Part shown: piece after piece, positions 54,685 to 63,716 of the stretch
Numbering within the stretch: the stretch's first letter is position 1
How the letters are laid out: each line of letters opens with the position of its first letter
Assembly: GCF_001884045.1 (NCBI RefSeq)
Contig: NZ_MACF01000116.1
Coordinates: 1 to 64,000, forward strand
Direction of reading: 5' to 3'
Length of the DNA stretch: 64,000 nt
Source of the DNA: Bacillus mobilis
GTDB lineage: Bacteria; Bacillota; Bacilli; Bacillales; Bacillaceae_G
Translations under genes and position numbers: made by a program
The notes under the pieces: model-generated
The model's database searches: none
Told to the model about the DNA's origin: nothing
The model's input: the letters and a program-made list of their open reading frames with translations, nothing else

Positions 54685-55269
54685 TTATGATTTTAAAGAC
54701 TTCAATGCTAATTGTATATATGTATCCATTCTCTGTTCTAGTGAGTATTCTCTATCTGCAACACACCAGTCTAATATAAGCCCTCTAGCAATTATAAAAA
54801 GATACGTTGTTATTTCTTCTACACTCATATCATTTGTTAGTTCTTTTTCGAGTTGTCCTTTATAAACAAAATCATTTAGAGTTTTGTAAATTAATGAAGG
54901 TTGATATGTGAATATCCTTTTATTGTAATCGTTAAGAAGATTTATATGTAATTCTAATTTAGTTGTATATTCAGCTATGCATTGGAAGAAATTCAAAATC
55001 GTTCTTTGCGCTGTTGTATGTTGTGCTATGTTTTCTAATTCAACATGTAGGTTTTCCTCAATTTGTTGAAATAATTTTTTATAAATATCCTCTTTGGAAG
55101 AGAAATAATGATAAAAAGTTCCTACTGAGACATTTGCTTTTTTACAAATATCTTCAATTGTTATATTCTCAAATTTTTTTTCTTTCGTTAAATTTAAAAA
55201 CACAAGGAATATATTGTTTTGTGTTAGTAGAGCTTGTTGTTTTCTTTTCGTTAAATTTTTTTTATACAA
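54685..55269 (-). CDS. TetR-family repressor of the P450 gene
   Basis: 194 residues. The HTH ITIEDICKKANVSVGTFYHYFSSKEDIYKKLF is the TetR_N signature; the C-terminal ligand domain is unassigned. TTG start at 55269 is set by a perfect SD AAGGAGG eight bases upstream. Divergent from the P450 gene, with a palindrome in the shared region. Probably represses P450 expression until a small ligand binds. Confidence 0.9.
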   Translation of the reverse strand: MYKKNLTKRKQQALLTQNNIFLVFLNLTKEKKFENITIEDICKKANVSVGTFYHYFSSKEDIYKKLFQQIEENLHVELENIAQHTTAQRTILNFFQCIAEYTTKLELHINLLNDYNKRIFTYQPSLIYKTLNDFVYKGQLEKELTNDMSVEEITTYLFIIARGLILDWCVADREYSLEQRMDTYIQLALKSLKS

Positions 55270-55324
55270 GGTTTATTCCTCCTTGATTATATATTAACTG
55301 ATATCTTAAAAATGAAAAAGTAGT

Positions 55325-55352
55325 TTGAAAATATGTTTTGTTGTTATATAAT
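55325..55352 (+). promoter_or_regulatory. SigA-type promoter of the P450 gene
   Basis: TTGAAA (55325-55330), 16-base spacer, TATAAT (55347-55352). Confidence 0.6.
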
Positions 55353-55360
55353 CTTCAATA

Positions 55361-55392
55361 CACCGAATGAGGTTCGGTGAATTACATTCGGT
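55361..55392. promoter_or_regulatory. TetR-type operator
   Basis: CACCGAA-TGAGG-TTCGGTG (55361-55379), perfect 7-base arms at the predicted start site, plus a third half site ATTCGGT at 55386-55392. Confidence 0.7.
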
Positions 55393-55428
55393 TTAATGTA
55401 AATGATTTTTTGAGGGGAGATTGTATAT

Positions 55429-56655
55429 ATGAAAACACCTTATGAGTCAATTATTATGATTCCTACAAATAAGCTGATAGGAAAAAAGGCCTTAGAAGAT
55501 CCATATGATCCATTTGCATGGTATAAAGAAATGCGAGAGGAAGAGCCTATTTGTTTTAATCCTCAGGTTGACATGTGGAATGTTTTTTTGTACGACGATG
55601 TAAAAAGAGTTTTAGAGGATAAAGAGTATTTTTCTAATATTATGCCCGAAAAGAAGAAGCCTCCATTTCCCCAAAGTATCCTTGGAATGGATCAACCAAA
55701 GCATACGCAAATTCGGTCTATCGTAAATCGTTCTTTCACACCTAAAGCATTAGAGGTATGGGAGCCTAGAATACAAGAAATCACAGAAGATATCCTTACT
55801 CAATTATCTAATCGCGAAAATTTTGATATTGTCCAGGAGTTGTTTTATCCTTTACCGGTTATAGTAATAGCGGAGATGTTAGGTGTTTCTACTAATGATA
55901 TGGACAGATTCAAGAATTGGTCTGACATTATCGTAAGTTCACCCAGTCATGATGATGCGGATTATTTAACAGACTTTTTTCATACACGTTTACAAGCAGA
56001 AAATGAATTAGGGGATTTTTTTGAAGAAATCCTACAACTCAATCGAGGAAATTCCAATAAAGATTCAAATGATATTATCTCTTTATTAGTACAAAGTGAA
56101 GTAGACGAAAAAATTTCAGGAAAAGAAATAGTATCATTTTGTAAACTACTATTAGTAGCAGGAAATGAAACAACAACCAACTTGCTCGGCAACTTATTAT
56201 ATTGTTTAATTGAACATCCAGATGTTTATAAACAAATACAACAGGATACAGCTCTTATTCCAAAAGCAATTGAAGAAGTATTACGTTATCGTTCACCGGC
56301 TCAAAGAGTTGTACGCAGAGTAAAAAAAGAGATGCAATTAAATGGCCAAACTTTACAAGTAGATCAAATCGTCTCAGCTTGGGTCGGATCAGCTAATCGA
56401 GATTCTAATTATTTCAAAGATGCTGATAGTTTCAACATACACCGTAAGCGCAATCCCCATCTTGCATTTGGTCATGGAATCCACTTTTGCTTAGGTGCTC
56501 GACTAGCTAGGTTAGAAGCTACAATTGTCTTGACGGAATTAATTAAAAAATATAAATCATTTTCGTTCATTGATACTAATCTTCCAATCCCTATCTCAAA
56601 TAGTAGTTCTGTATATGGATTAAAATCTTTTCCGGTGAAAAGTGAAATGATCTAA
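55429..56655 (+). CDS. Cytochrome P450
   Basis: 408 residues, soluble bacterial P450. I-helix oxygen-binding motif LLVAGNETTTN, ExxR in EEVLRYRSPAQRVVR, heme loop FGHGIHFCLGARLAR with Cys354 as the heme ligand. Resembles Bacillus CYP107/CYP109-like enzymes (YjiB, CypX class), which hydroxylate fatty acids, steroids or polyketides. No ferredoxin or reductase is nearby. Expression probably controlled by the divergent TetR protein. Confidence 0.95.
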   Translation: MKTPYESIIMIPTNKLIGKKALEDPYDPFAWYKEMREEEPICFNPQVDMWNVFLYDDVKRVLEDKEYFSNIMPEKKKPPFPQSILGMDQPKHTQIRSIVNRSFTPKALEVWEPRIQEITEDILTQLSNRENFDIVQELFYPLPVIVIAEMLGVSTNDMDRFKNWSDIIVSSPSHDDADYLTDFFHTRLQAENELGDFFEEILQLNRGNSNKDSNDIISLLVQSEVDEKISGKEIVSFCKLLLVAGNETTTNLLGNLLYCLIEHPDVYKQIQQDTALIPKAIEEVLRYRSPAQRVVRRVKKEMQLNGQTLQVDQIVSAWVGSANRDSNYFKDADSFNIHRKRNPHLAFGHGIHFCLGARLARLEATIVLTELIKKYKSFSFIDTNLPIPISNSSSVYGLKSFPVKSEMI

Positions 56656-56668
56656 ATAAAATAAATAG

Positions 56669-56700
56669 TAAAGCCCTGATGCAGGTGCATCAGGGCTTTA
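56669..56700 (+). terminator. Terminator after the P450 gene
   Basis: TAAAGCCCTGATGCA-GG-TGCATCAGGGCTTTA, perfect 15-base arms. Confidence 0.88.
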
Positions 56701-56703
56701 CTT

Positions 56704-57132
56704 CAAATGTACATTCTAAAATAAAAATGTATCTTTCTATAGTTAGTTGAATCGTTTTTGGGATTTGGGTACAACATTATTTTTAGCTTGCTGGTGATGT
56801 AAAACATCCCGTATGACTGCTACGAAATAAAACAGGCTATTCAATTAGTATGAATGAACCGAAACGCTCCCTGAGTTGCGCAAATATTAATGGGAAAAAA
56901 TAATCCTTATCAGTGGAGAAATTAAAATATTACGAAGCCTTAGAGGCATGCAAGCTCGAAAATATTGTATTTCGGTGGTCAACTCAAGGTGTAGTTACAT
57001 TCATATATCGATAAATTCACCTTTAATGAAAAGTGTATGAATTGCTAACGGATATAGGGAATGGGGACTATATTGGAAAAATGACTATAAATTTAAACAA
57101 TGTTAAGAATTTGATATAGGAGGGTATTTAAT
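56704..57132. other. Intergenic stretch, possible decayed coding remnant
   Basis: No intact ORF. Short translated pieces (YEIKQAIQLV near 56818-56850, then after frame changes KLKYYEALEACKLENIVFRWSTQG near 56917-56987, read in parts) look like degenerate coding sequence. I cannot assign a family; a transposase relic is one option. Ends with the tetR leader and SD GGAGGG. Confidence 0.3.
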
Positions 57133-57669
57133 TTGAGCAATTTTACACGTTTACGCACACAAAACATAATAAAAGATGCGTTCATGGAATTATTAAAAGA
57201 AAAAACATTTTCATCCATCACAATTAATCATATATGTGAAAAGGCAATGGTTCATAGAAGCACATTTTACCGTCATTACGAAGATAAATATGAGCTATTT
57301 AGTGATGTGTCAAATTTCATCGCAATAAACCTTTTTGAACAAACAAAGCAGGCTTCCGATTTAGAACGTACATTGTTTGAGGAAATAATCGAATACATAG
57401 ACGTTAATCGTACATTGTTTTTTAATATTACAAGTAAAAATAATAGCCTTGAGTTATACAAGAAATTGATTCAGTTTGGTGCAGAAAATTTATATGAAAA
57501 TTCAATGGAATATAATGATCCACTTTCCAAACGAATCAAAAACTCCGATTATCCAATGGTATTATGTGATTTCTACTGTAGTGGTTTTTTTGAGATTATA
57601 AAAAAATGGTTAAACAATGAATATTCATATACAAAAGAAGAATTAATTCAAATTTCTAAGAACTTATAG
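57133..57669 (+). CDS. TetR-family regulator
   Basis: 178 residues. The TetR_N helix-turn-helix is TFSSITINHICEKAMVHRSTFYRHYEDKYELF, with a C-terminal part of the TetR_C_7-like short type. TTG start at 57133 nine bases after AGGAGGG. It is followed by a terminator and then a dehydrogenase gene in the same direction; whether it controls that gene is unclear. Confidence 0.88.
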   Translation: MSNFTRLRTQNIIKDAFMELLKEKTFSSITINHICEKAMVHRSTFYRHYEDKYELFSDVSNFIAINLFEQTKQASDLERTLFEEIIEYIDVNRTLFFNITSKNNSLELYKKLIQFGAENLYENSMEYNDPLSKRIKNSDYPMVLCDFYCSGFFEIIKKWLNNEYSYTKEELIQISKNL

Positions 57670-57688
57670 ATAAATGAACCACTTTAGA

Positions 57689-57722
57689 ACATATGTCTCA
57701 CTTTGAGACATATGTGATTTTT
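57689..57722 (+). terminator. Terminator after the TetR gene
   Basis: ACATATGTCTCA-CTT-TGAGACATATGT followed by GATTTTTTG. Confidence 0.8.
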
Positions 57723-57903
57723 TGCTCATCGAATTCCTCCAAAGCCTATGATAGATTAATGAACATAGCAAAGGAGGAAAGGAATTAGGAGGAAGATTAA
57801 AGAGGAGAAGAAACTTGCTTTCATGCTTTAAAAAAGGGTTACAATCCAATGTTAAACAAAAAAATTATATATAATATTTTAATTATTTAAAGGAGGATTT
57901 TTT

Positions 57904-58926
57904 ATGAAAGCTGCAGTGTGGTATGGTGAAAGAGATATTCGTATTGAGGATAGAGCAGTGAAAGAATTGCAACCTAATGATGTAAAAGTTAAAGTAGCGT
58001 GGGCTGGTATTTGTGGTTCTGATTTACACGCATATTTGCATCCAGATTCAGTACCGATGAATAAGAATATGATAATTGGACATGAATTTTCTGGTGAAAT
58101 TGCAGAGGTTGGTTCTCATGTAACAAAATTTAAAGAAGGTGACAGAGTGTGTATCTATCCAATGATGCTTAAAGATCCTTCAAATGCTGAAACAGAACGT
58201 TTCGTTACTTTAGATGCAGTTGGTGCACATACTGATGGTGGGTTTGCTGAATACGTGACACTTCCACAAAAAACGATTTTTAAAATTCCAGATAATTTAC
58301 CACTAGAAGTAGCGGCAATGGTTGAACCCGCAGCTGTATCTTTCCAATCAATTAAGGATTCAAATGTAAAAGAAGGAGATACTGTTGTAGTCTATGGAGC
58401 AGGTCCAATTGGGTTATTTGCTGTTTTAGGTGCAAAAGCTGCAGGCGCTTCGAATATTATTGTTGTCGATTTATTGAATAGTCGACTCGATAAAGCAACT
58501 GAAATGGGTGCAACACATGTCTTTAATGCTAAAGAAGTGAATCCTGTTGAAGAAATTCGTAAATTATTCCCAGATGGAGCAGATGTTACAGTTGAAGCTG
58601 CAGGTGTTGAGTCAACATTTAATCAAGCTATTCAATCGACTAAAGTTCGTGGCACAATGATGGTTATCAGCTTCCATACGCAAAATATCCAGTTTAATGC
58701 TCCTGCTTCACTAATTTTTAGTGGTGTAAAATTAATGGGATCTGTAGGATACAGTAATGAAACTTACAATGAGGTCATTGAATTACTTGCTAACGGAGGG
58801 TTGCCAGCGCAATCAATTATTACAAGTAAAGTTGATATAGATAATATCGCTGAACAAGGCTTTGAAGCGTTAATTCATGATAAGTCTCAAGCAAAAATTC
58901 TAGTTAAATTAAGTGGCGCACATTAA
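57904..58926 (+). CDS. Zinc-type medium-chain dehydrogenase (butanediol/sorbitol DH-like)
   Basis: 340 residues. GroES-like domain with catalytic zinc ligands Cys in WAGICGSDLHAY and His-Glu in IIGHEFSGEIAEVGS, and the distal Glu in MVEPAAVSFQ. Rossmann motif VYGAGPIGLFAVLGAKA and VDLLNSRLDKA (Asp, so NAD preferred). The structural-zinc lobe with four Cys is missing: that loop reads YPMMLKDPSNAETERF. Close in style to (R,R)-butanediol or sorbitol dehydrogenases; substrate uncertain. SD AAAGGAGG. Confidence 0.88.
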   Translation: MKAAVWYGERDIRIEDRAVKELQPNDVKVKVAWAGICGSDLHAYLHPDSVPMNKNMIIGHEFSGEIAEVGSHVTKFKEGDRVCIYPMMLKDPSNAETERFVTLDAVGAHTDGGFAEYVTLPQKTIFKIPDNLPLEVAAMVEPAAVSFQSIKDSNVKEGDTVVVYGAGPIGLFAVLGAKAAGASNIIVVDLLNSRLDKATEMGATHVFNAKEVNPVEEIRKLFPDGADVTVEAAGVESTFNQAIQSTKVRGTMMVISFHTQNIQFNAPASLIFSGVKLMGSVGYSNETYNEVIELLANGGLPAQSIITSKVDIDNIAEQGFEALIHDKSQAKILVKLSGAH

Positions 58927-59143
58927 TTATATTGCAGATAAATGAACTTGCGATGCGTAAAAAATAATTAGAGTTAATCAGTAATGATAGGTCGTATCCA
59001 TAAAATAAAATTTATTATTGGTAAAGGGCTTATACAGGGTGATTTCTTTAAATTCCTTATATAATGGAGCACACGATTATATATGTGGTAATTCGGATGT
59101 AGAAGATATTCTCGGGAAGCGTATCAAGTAAATGATGAAAGTT

Positions 59144-59184
59144 AAAGCAAGTGACCTGTTAATTGAGGGAACTTGCTTTTTCAT
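59144..59184 (+). terminator. Terminator
   Basis: AAAGCAAGT/ACTTGCTTT stem followed by TTTTC. Confidence 0.75.
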
Positions 59185-59332
59185 TATACTTGTTTATAAA
59201 TGACTTTTGGTAATATTATGTTTTAAACTTTATAAAGAATGGTTCTAAAAACTGCGATTTAATGCCATCGTATGCTTCAGAACATAGAGTACCGATATGA
59301 AATTTACTTGATAGATAATGAAGTGATATTTT

Positions 59333-59371
59333 AGTCTCCTTTATTTGAAATAAAGGAGACTGTTTTTATTT
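59333..59371 (+). terminator. Terminator
   Basis: AGTCTCCTTTATTT-G-AAATAAAGGAGACT, perfect 14-base arms, then GTTTTTATTTT. No plus-strand gene ends nearby. Confidence 0.8.
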
Positions 59372-59427
59372 TAAACGTTGTAAAAAAGTCTAATTTTTTT
59401 GAAGCTATCTATTTCATTTTTTGTTTC

Positions 59428-59460
59428 AACGAACACTGTACTTTACGAACGGTGTTCGTT
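59428..59460. promoter_or_regulatory. TetR-type operator of the efflux/monooxygenase unit
   Basis: Outer arms AACGAACAC (59428-59436) and GTGTTCGTT (59452-59460). Inner perfect palindrome ACGAAC-GGT-GTTCGT at 59445-59459. Two overlapping half-site arrangements suit a TetR dimer pair, 72 bases before the MFS start. Confidence 0.65.
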
Positions 59461-59531
59461 ATGTTAAAGTTAAGGTGCAATTGAGAACAAACCATAAATG
59501 AAAAAATAAAATTGCAAAGGAGGTTTGAAGT

Positions 59532-60968
59532 TTGATATCCCAGCAAGAACTTCAACAAACTAATTTTTCGTTAAAAAAGATTCTTCCAGTATTACTATCT
59601 GTTGTACTTGGTATGTTCTTAGTAATTTTAGATAGTACAATCATGAATGTCGCTGTTCCAAAATTAATGAGTGCATTTAATGTCAGTCTCAGCGAAATTC
59701 AATGGGTAATTACTGCCTATACTTTGGCTCTTTCAGCCGTCATTCCGTTGGCTGGATGGTTTTCTGATCGATTTACAGCTAAGAAGATGTTTATCGTTAG
59801 TATTGTTCTTTTTGTTGTAGCATCAATGTTTTGCTCACTAGCTCAAACTGCAGAACAGTTAATTATTTTTCGTGTTATTCAAGGTCTAGGTGGAGGCATG
59901 GTAGCTCCAATAGGAATAGCGATGGTGTTCAAAGTTGCGCCTCCTGAGAAGCGTGGTTCCATTATGGGAATTCTCGGTCTTCCTATGTTGTTAGCACCAA
60001 TTCTTGGACCGTTATTATCTGGTTGGTTAATCGAATATATAAATTGGCATTGGATATTCCTTATTAATCTCCCAGTTGGTGTAATTGCATTTTTTATGGC
60101 AAGAAAATACCTACCCGAATCTAAACCTGGTCATGGAATGAAATTAGACGTTCTAGGTTCTATTTTAGCTCCAATTGCTTTTGCTTCCTTAGTGTTCGGT
60201 GTTCACGAAGCAGGTACTAACGGCTGGTTAAATAATTGGACTCTTTCATCATTAGGATTAGGAAGTATCACCTTAATTCTATTCATTTGGAATGAGCTCA
60301 GACAAAAGAATCCACTCCTTGAATTAAGGGTATTTCGTTCTCGAACATTTACGCACGGTATAATTCTTGCTTGGATGAACCAAATTGCATTGTTCGGAAG
60401 TATTTTGCTTTTTCCTATATTTTTACAGCAAGTCAAAGGTTTATCTCCGATGGAGGCTGGTCTCTATGTAATTCCACAGGCAATATTATCAACAATTGGA
60501 ATTAATATAGGTGGTAAGCTATTTGACCGATATGGCGTACGTTTAGTTGCAATTCTTGGAACATTTTCTTTATCATCCGCATTGTTTGCCTTGACTTATA
60601 TAAACGTTCATTCAAGCAGTATCTTTATCATGTGTAGCTTTGCTTTTGTAGGCCTCGGCCAAGGATTAACGATGATGCAAATTAATACTCATGTGATTAG
60701 AGCGGCTCCAAAAGAACTTGTAAGTCGGGTAACGCCAATCACTACTTCTATGCAACAGATTATGTCTTCCTTTGGAATCACTATTACAACAGGATATCTG
60801 GCAAGTCAGATAAAGAATCTTCCTAATCAGCACACTATTGAACAAGTGGGAAATGCTTTTGGTTATACATTTTGGATCACCTTTGCTTTTGGAAGCACGG
60901 CTTTATTGTTAAGTTTATTTTTAAAAGATTCAAAAAGTAAAGAGGGATCTAGAGGTGGAAAACATTAA
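59532..60968 (+). CDS. MFS multidrug efflux pump, DHA2 (EmrB/QacA) family
   Basis: 478 residues, about 14 helices. Typical segments are LDSTIMNVAVPKLMSAFNVS, WVITAYTLALSAVIPLAGWFSDRF (motif A region) and the antiporter motif C region PILGPLLSGWLIEYINWHWIF with LINLPVG. Drug/H+ antiporter in the cytoplasmic membrane. TTG start at 59532 with SD AAAGGAGG eight bases upstream. First gene of a unit with a TetX-like monooxygenase and a TetR regulator; a palindromic operator lies in its leader. Confidence 0.93.
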   Translation: MISQQELQQTNFSLKKILPVLLSVVLGMFLVILDSTIMNVAVPKLMSAFNVSLSEIQWVITAYTLALSAVIPLAGWFSDRFTAKKMFIVSIVLFVVASMFCSLAQTAEQLIIFRVIQGLGGGMVAPIGIAMVFKVAPPEKRGSIMGILGLPMLLAPILGPLLSGWLIEYINWHWIFLINLPVGVIAFFMARKYLPESKPGHGMKLDVLGSILAPIAFASLVFGVHEAGTNGWLNNWTLSSLGLGSITLILFIWNELRQKNPLLELRVFRSRTFTHGIILAWMNQIALFGSILLFPIFLQQVKGLSPMEAGLYVIPQAILSTIGINIGGKLFDRYGVRLVAILGTFSLSSALFALTYINVHSSSIFIMCSFAFVGLGQGLTMMQINTHVIRAAPKELVSRVTPITTSMQQIMSSFGITITTGYLASQIKNLPNQHTIEQVGNAFGYTFWITFAFGSTALLLSLFLKDSKSKEGSRGGKH

Positions 60969-61099
60969 GATTTTAATCGTTACATTTTTTCCAATCTTTG
61001 TTTTAAATAATAACTTTAATATCATGCAGGGTTAAGGTACACCATAGAGTGGTGTATTGAAATCTTGAAAATAGATTATAAATTCAAGGAGCGTTTATT

Positions 61100-62281
61100 A
61101 TGTCAACTTTATCGAAAGAACAAAAACGTATTGCTATTATTGGTGGAGGTCCAGGAGGATTAACACTTGCTCTACTTTTACAACAAAATGGTATGGAACC
61201 TGTTATCTATGAAAGAGAACTACTTGATATGAACAGTCAAAGAGGTGGTTCTCTGGATATTCACGAAGAATCCGGGCAAATGGCACTGAAAGAAGCTGGC
61301 CTTTACGAGAAGTTTCAGGAAATTGCCCGTTATGAAGGGGAGGATTTCCGTCTTCTAGATAAAGATGGAAAGAGTTTTATCGATGAAATCACTGCACCTG
61401 ATGAAAAAGGGGAGCGACCTGAGGTTGATCGCGGTGTGCTTTGTGATCTTCTGCTAAATGCTCTTGATAAAAGCTGTATAAAATACGGATATAAGTTAGA
61501 AAAAGCTATTTCACTTGAAAACGGTATGACACAACTTCATTTTGAAAATGGATTTGTGGATACAGTTCATGGTCTAGTTGGGGCAGACGGTGCATTTTCA
61601 CGTGTTCGTCCTTTGCTAACGAATACCGATATTGAGTATACAGGTTTAACTTTCTTTGAACTTAATATACTAAATGTGGCTGAGAATCATCCAGATTTAT
61701 CCGAATTCAACAGACGTGGGAAAGTATTCGCTTTAGGTGATAATAAGGGAATTCTTGCTCAATTAAATGGAGACGGTCGAATTAAAGTATATGCTAGTTT
61801 AAAAGTTGAAAAAGACTGGCCAGAAAAAAATGGTATTTCCGCAGATAAGCCTATAGAAGCGAAAGCAAAATTATTAGAGTTATTTAATGACTGGGATGAA
61901 GACCTAAAAAAATACATTCATTATGCTGAAGATTCAATCATACAAAGACGAATTTATATGTTACCAATTCATTTTCAGTGGAAACGTAATCCTAGTGTTA
62001 CTCTAATTGGAGATGCAGCTCATGTCATGTCACCATTTGCAGGTGAAGGCGTTAACTTAGCGATGTTCGATGCATTGAATCTAGCTCTTGCAATCATCCA
62101 AAATAACGATTTTGCCAGTGCGATTGAGGAATACGAAGAAAAAATGTATGCTTATTCATCTGAAAAAGCACAGGAGTCATATGATAATTTAGAATTAAGT
62201 TTCTCTGATGATGCAGCTACTAAACTTGCAGATTTAATGAATTCATTCCATGAGCAATACAATACTGCTTTTGCAAATTGA
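61100..62281 (+). CDS. TetX-like FAD-dependent monooxygenase
   Basis: 393 residues, class A flavoprotein monooxygenase. FAD motif IAIIGGGPGGLTLALLLQQNG, YERE, then RGGSLDIHEESGQMALKEAGL, which parallels the GGTLDLHKGSGQ region of TetX, Arg/Asp in RPEVDRGVLCDLL, and the second FAD motif VTLIGDAAHVMSPFAGEGVNLAMFDALNL. Length is like TetX (388). It may hydroxylate a tetracycline-like or other aromatic compound, but many family members act on other substrates. 131 bases after the efflux gene, same direction. Confidence 0.88.
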   Translation: MSTLSKEQKRIAIIGGGPGGLTLALLLQQNGMEPVIYERELLDMNSQRGGSLDIHEESGQMALKEAGLYEKFQEIARYEGEDFRLLDKDGKSFIDEITAPDEKGERPEVDRGVLCDLLLNALDKSCIKYGYKLEKAISLENGMTQLHFENGFVDTVHGLVGADGAFSRVRPLLTNTDIEYTGLTFFELNILNVAENHPDLSEFNRRGKVFALGDNKGILAQLNGDGRIKVYASLKVEKDWPEKNGISADKPIEAKAKLLELFNDWDEDLKKYIHYAEDSIIQRRIYMLPIHFQWKRNPSVTLIGDAAHVMSPFAGEGVNLAMFDALNLALAIIQNNDFASAIEEYEEKMYAYSSEKAQESYDNLELSFSDDAATKLADLMNSFHEQYNTAFAN

Positions 62282-62323
62282 GAATGTATTTACTAATATA
62301 TTTGACCATGATATAAAGTAATT

Positions 62324-63004
62324 ATGGAAAATTCAAATCGAAAAATCATTAGTCGCAGGGATCGACCAGCTAAAGAGCCGTTAAGTCATGAACTCATCGT
62401 AAAAACTGCTTATGAACTTCTTAAAGAGCAAGGTATTGCAGGTATGAGCATGCGTAAAGTCGCAAAAGAACTGGATACTGGTCCATCTTCATTGTATGTT
62501 TATGTTAAAAATTTTCAAGAATTAAGTTCATTGGTATTGGATCATGGCCTTGGTCAATTGGTATTACCTGAACAAAAGCAAGACTCATGGAAGGAAAATT
62601 TAATTGGAGCGCTAAGCGCATATTTCTTATTACTATACGAGGAACCTGGTATCGCTGAACTTACTTTCTCATCTATTCCGAAGGGGACAAACTTTCTTAA
62701 ATTGACAGAGTACATTCTTGCTACATTACAGGAGGGTGGAATTCATTCTAAATCCGCAGCATGGGGAGTAGATCTTTTATTACTATACGTTTCTTCAGTA
62801 GCATATGAACATACTTCTAGGAAAAAACATGGGACTATGCAAATATCTGATATAAAAGAAACGTTTCAAAATGTGGACCCAGTTCTCTTTCCGATTCTTT
62901 TCAGTCTAGGAGATGAGCTGTTCTCCGGAGATACGAAATCTATGGAGCGTTTTCACTGGGGACTTGAAGTGTTATTACACGGTATTCAACATTTCAATAA
63001 ATAA
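62324..63004 (+). CDS. TetR-family regulator with tetracycline-repressor-like C-terminus
   Basis: 226 residues. HTH QGIAGMSMRKVAKELDTGPSSLYVYVKNFQELSSLVLD resembles TetR/TetR_C_1 proteins (LxTGxSSLYxYVxN pattern). The rest fits the PF02909-type ligand-binding domain (WGVDLLLLYVSSVAYEH, FHWGLEVLLHGI). Third gene after the efflux pump and the monooxygenase; it probably binds the palindrome at 59428-59460. The SD is weak (AAGTAATT before ATG), consistent with low expression. Confidence 0.88.
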   Translation: MENSNRKIISRRDRPAKEPLSHELIVKTAYELLKEQGIAGMSMRKVAKELDTGPSSLYVYVKNFQELSSLVLDHGLGQLVLPEQKQDSWKENLIGALSAYFLLLYEEPGIAELTFSSIPKGTNFLKLTEYILATLQEGGIHSKSAAWGVDLLLLYVSSVAYEHTSRKKHGTMQISDIKETFQNVDPVLFPILFSLGDELFSGDTKSMERFHWGLEVLLHGIQHFNK

Positions 63005-63104
63005 AGACTAAGTTAAAGAGAGAGGGAAAGCAGAATACCTATTAAGTATGTATATAACTGTTATTATCATCTCTTTATCTTCCAATGACATTGCTAGTTT
63101 CGTG

Positions 63105-63137
63105 AAAAAGGACTCTTATATAGTAAGAGTCCTTTTT
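63105..63137 (+). terminator. Terminator upstream of paralogue 2
   Basis: AAAAAGGACTCTTA/TAAGAGTCCTTTTT, perfect 14-base arms. Counterpart of the hairpin at 51332. Confidence 0.85.
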
Positions 63138-63242
63138 GTATAATTGCTATAATTTTATATGTATGTCCAGATCCTTAATGGATAAACTCGCATGAAATAA
63201 CCTTATTTGGGTATACATATTAAAAAATAAAAGGGGTGTAAT

Positions 63243-63689
63243 ATGAAAAAAATTATAGCAATTTTGTTTACTTGCAGTTTTCTTTTATTAAGTGTACATG
63301 GGATGGTAGAGGCAGAGGATCCTTCAAAAGAAATTTCTTATATAGAAAACAATGCAAATAAAGTGTTTGAAAATCCAAAAGTTTTTTATAGTAAGATTAA
63401 AGATCATACGTATAGTTCTTTCTCTGTCCCTTTTAAAGAGGCTGAAAATCATATACAGAAAACAGTTTTGTATAAAGATTTACAATCGACTATGGAGTCC
63501 GACATTGGGACGTTTGTAAGTAAATTGGCTGGCAAAGAACCATCACTAGACATTAATCCAAATAGACAAATTTATTTAATAGCATCTTGGACAGAAACGA
63601 AAAAAGATTTCCGAGTAAAATATCTTATCGCTGATGCTGAAACAAAGACCACTCTTTGGACTGGAGAAGATAAAGGAATGAAAAAATAA
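63243..63689 (+). CDS. Small secreted protein of unknown function, paralogue 2
   Basis: 148 residues, near-identical to the protein at 51446 in signal peptide (MKKIIAILFTCSFLLLSVHG), body and C-terminus. Differences concentrate at about residues 88-104. The upstream region is duplicated as well (terminator with GACTCTTA, then GGATAAA.TC.CATGAAAT and TATTAAAAAATA.AAGGGG before ATG), so the gene was copied with its promoter. Convergent with the YxeA-like gene. Confidence 0.8.
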   Translation: MKKIIAILFTCSFLLLSVHGMVEAEDPSKEISYIENNANKVFENPKVFYSKIKDHTYSSFSVPFKEAENHIQKTVLYKDLQSTMESDIGTFVSKLAGKEPSLDINPNRQIYLIASWTETKKDFRVKYLIADAETKTTLWTGEDKGMKK

Positions 63690-63716
63690 GCTGATTAAAA
63701 ATCAGCTTATTTTTTA
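63681..63716. terminator. Bidirectional terminator between convergent genes
   Basis: AAAAAATAAGCTGAT-TAAAA-ATCAGCTTATTTTTT, perfect 15-base arms. Confidence 0.88.

Larger units (their letters stand above)
58927..59531. other. Intergenic stretch with two terminators and the efflux operator
   Basis: 605 bases without a supported gene. Contains a terminator for the dehydrogenase (59144-59184), a second hairpin (59333-59371) and the efflux operator at 59428-59460. A short in-frame piece near 59055-59131 (NGAHDYICGNSDVEDILGKRIK, read in parts) may be coding debris. Confidence 0.5.
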
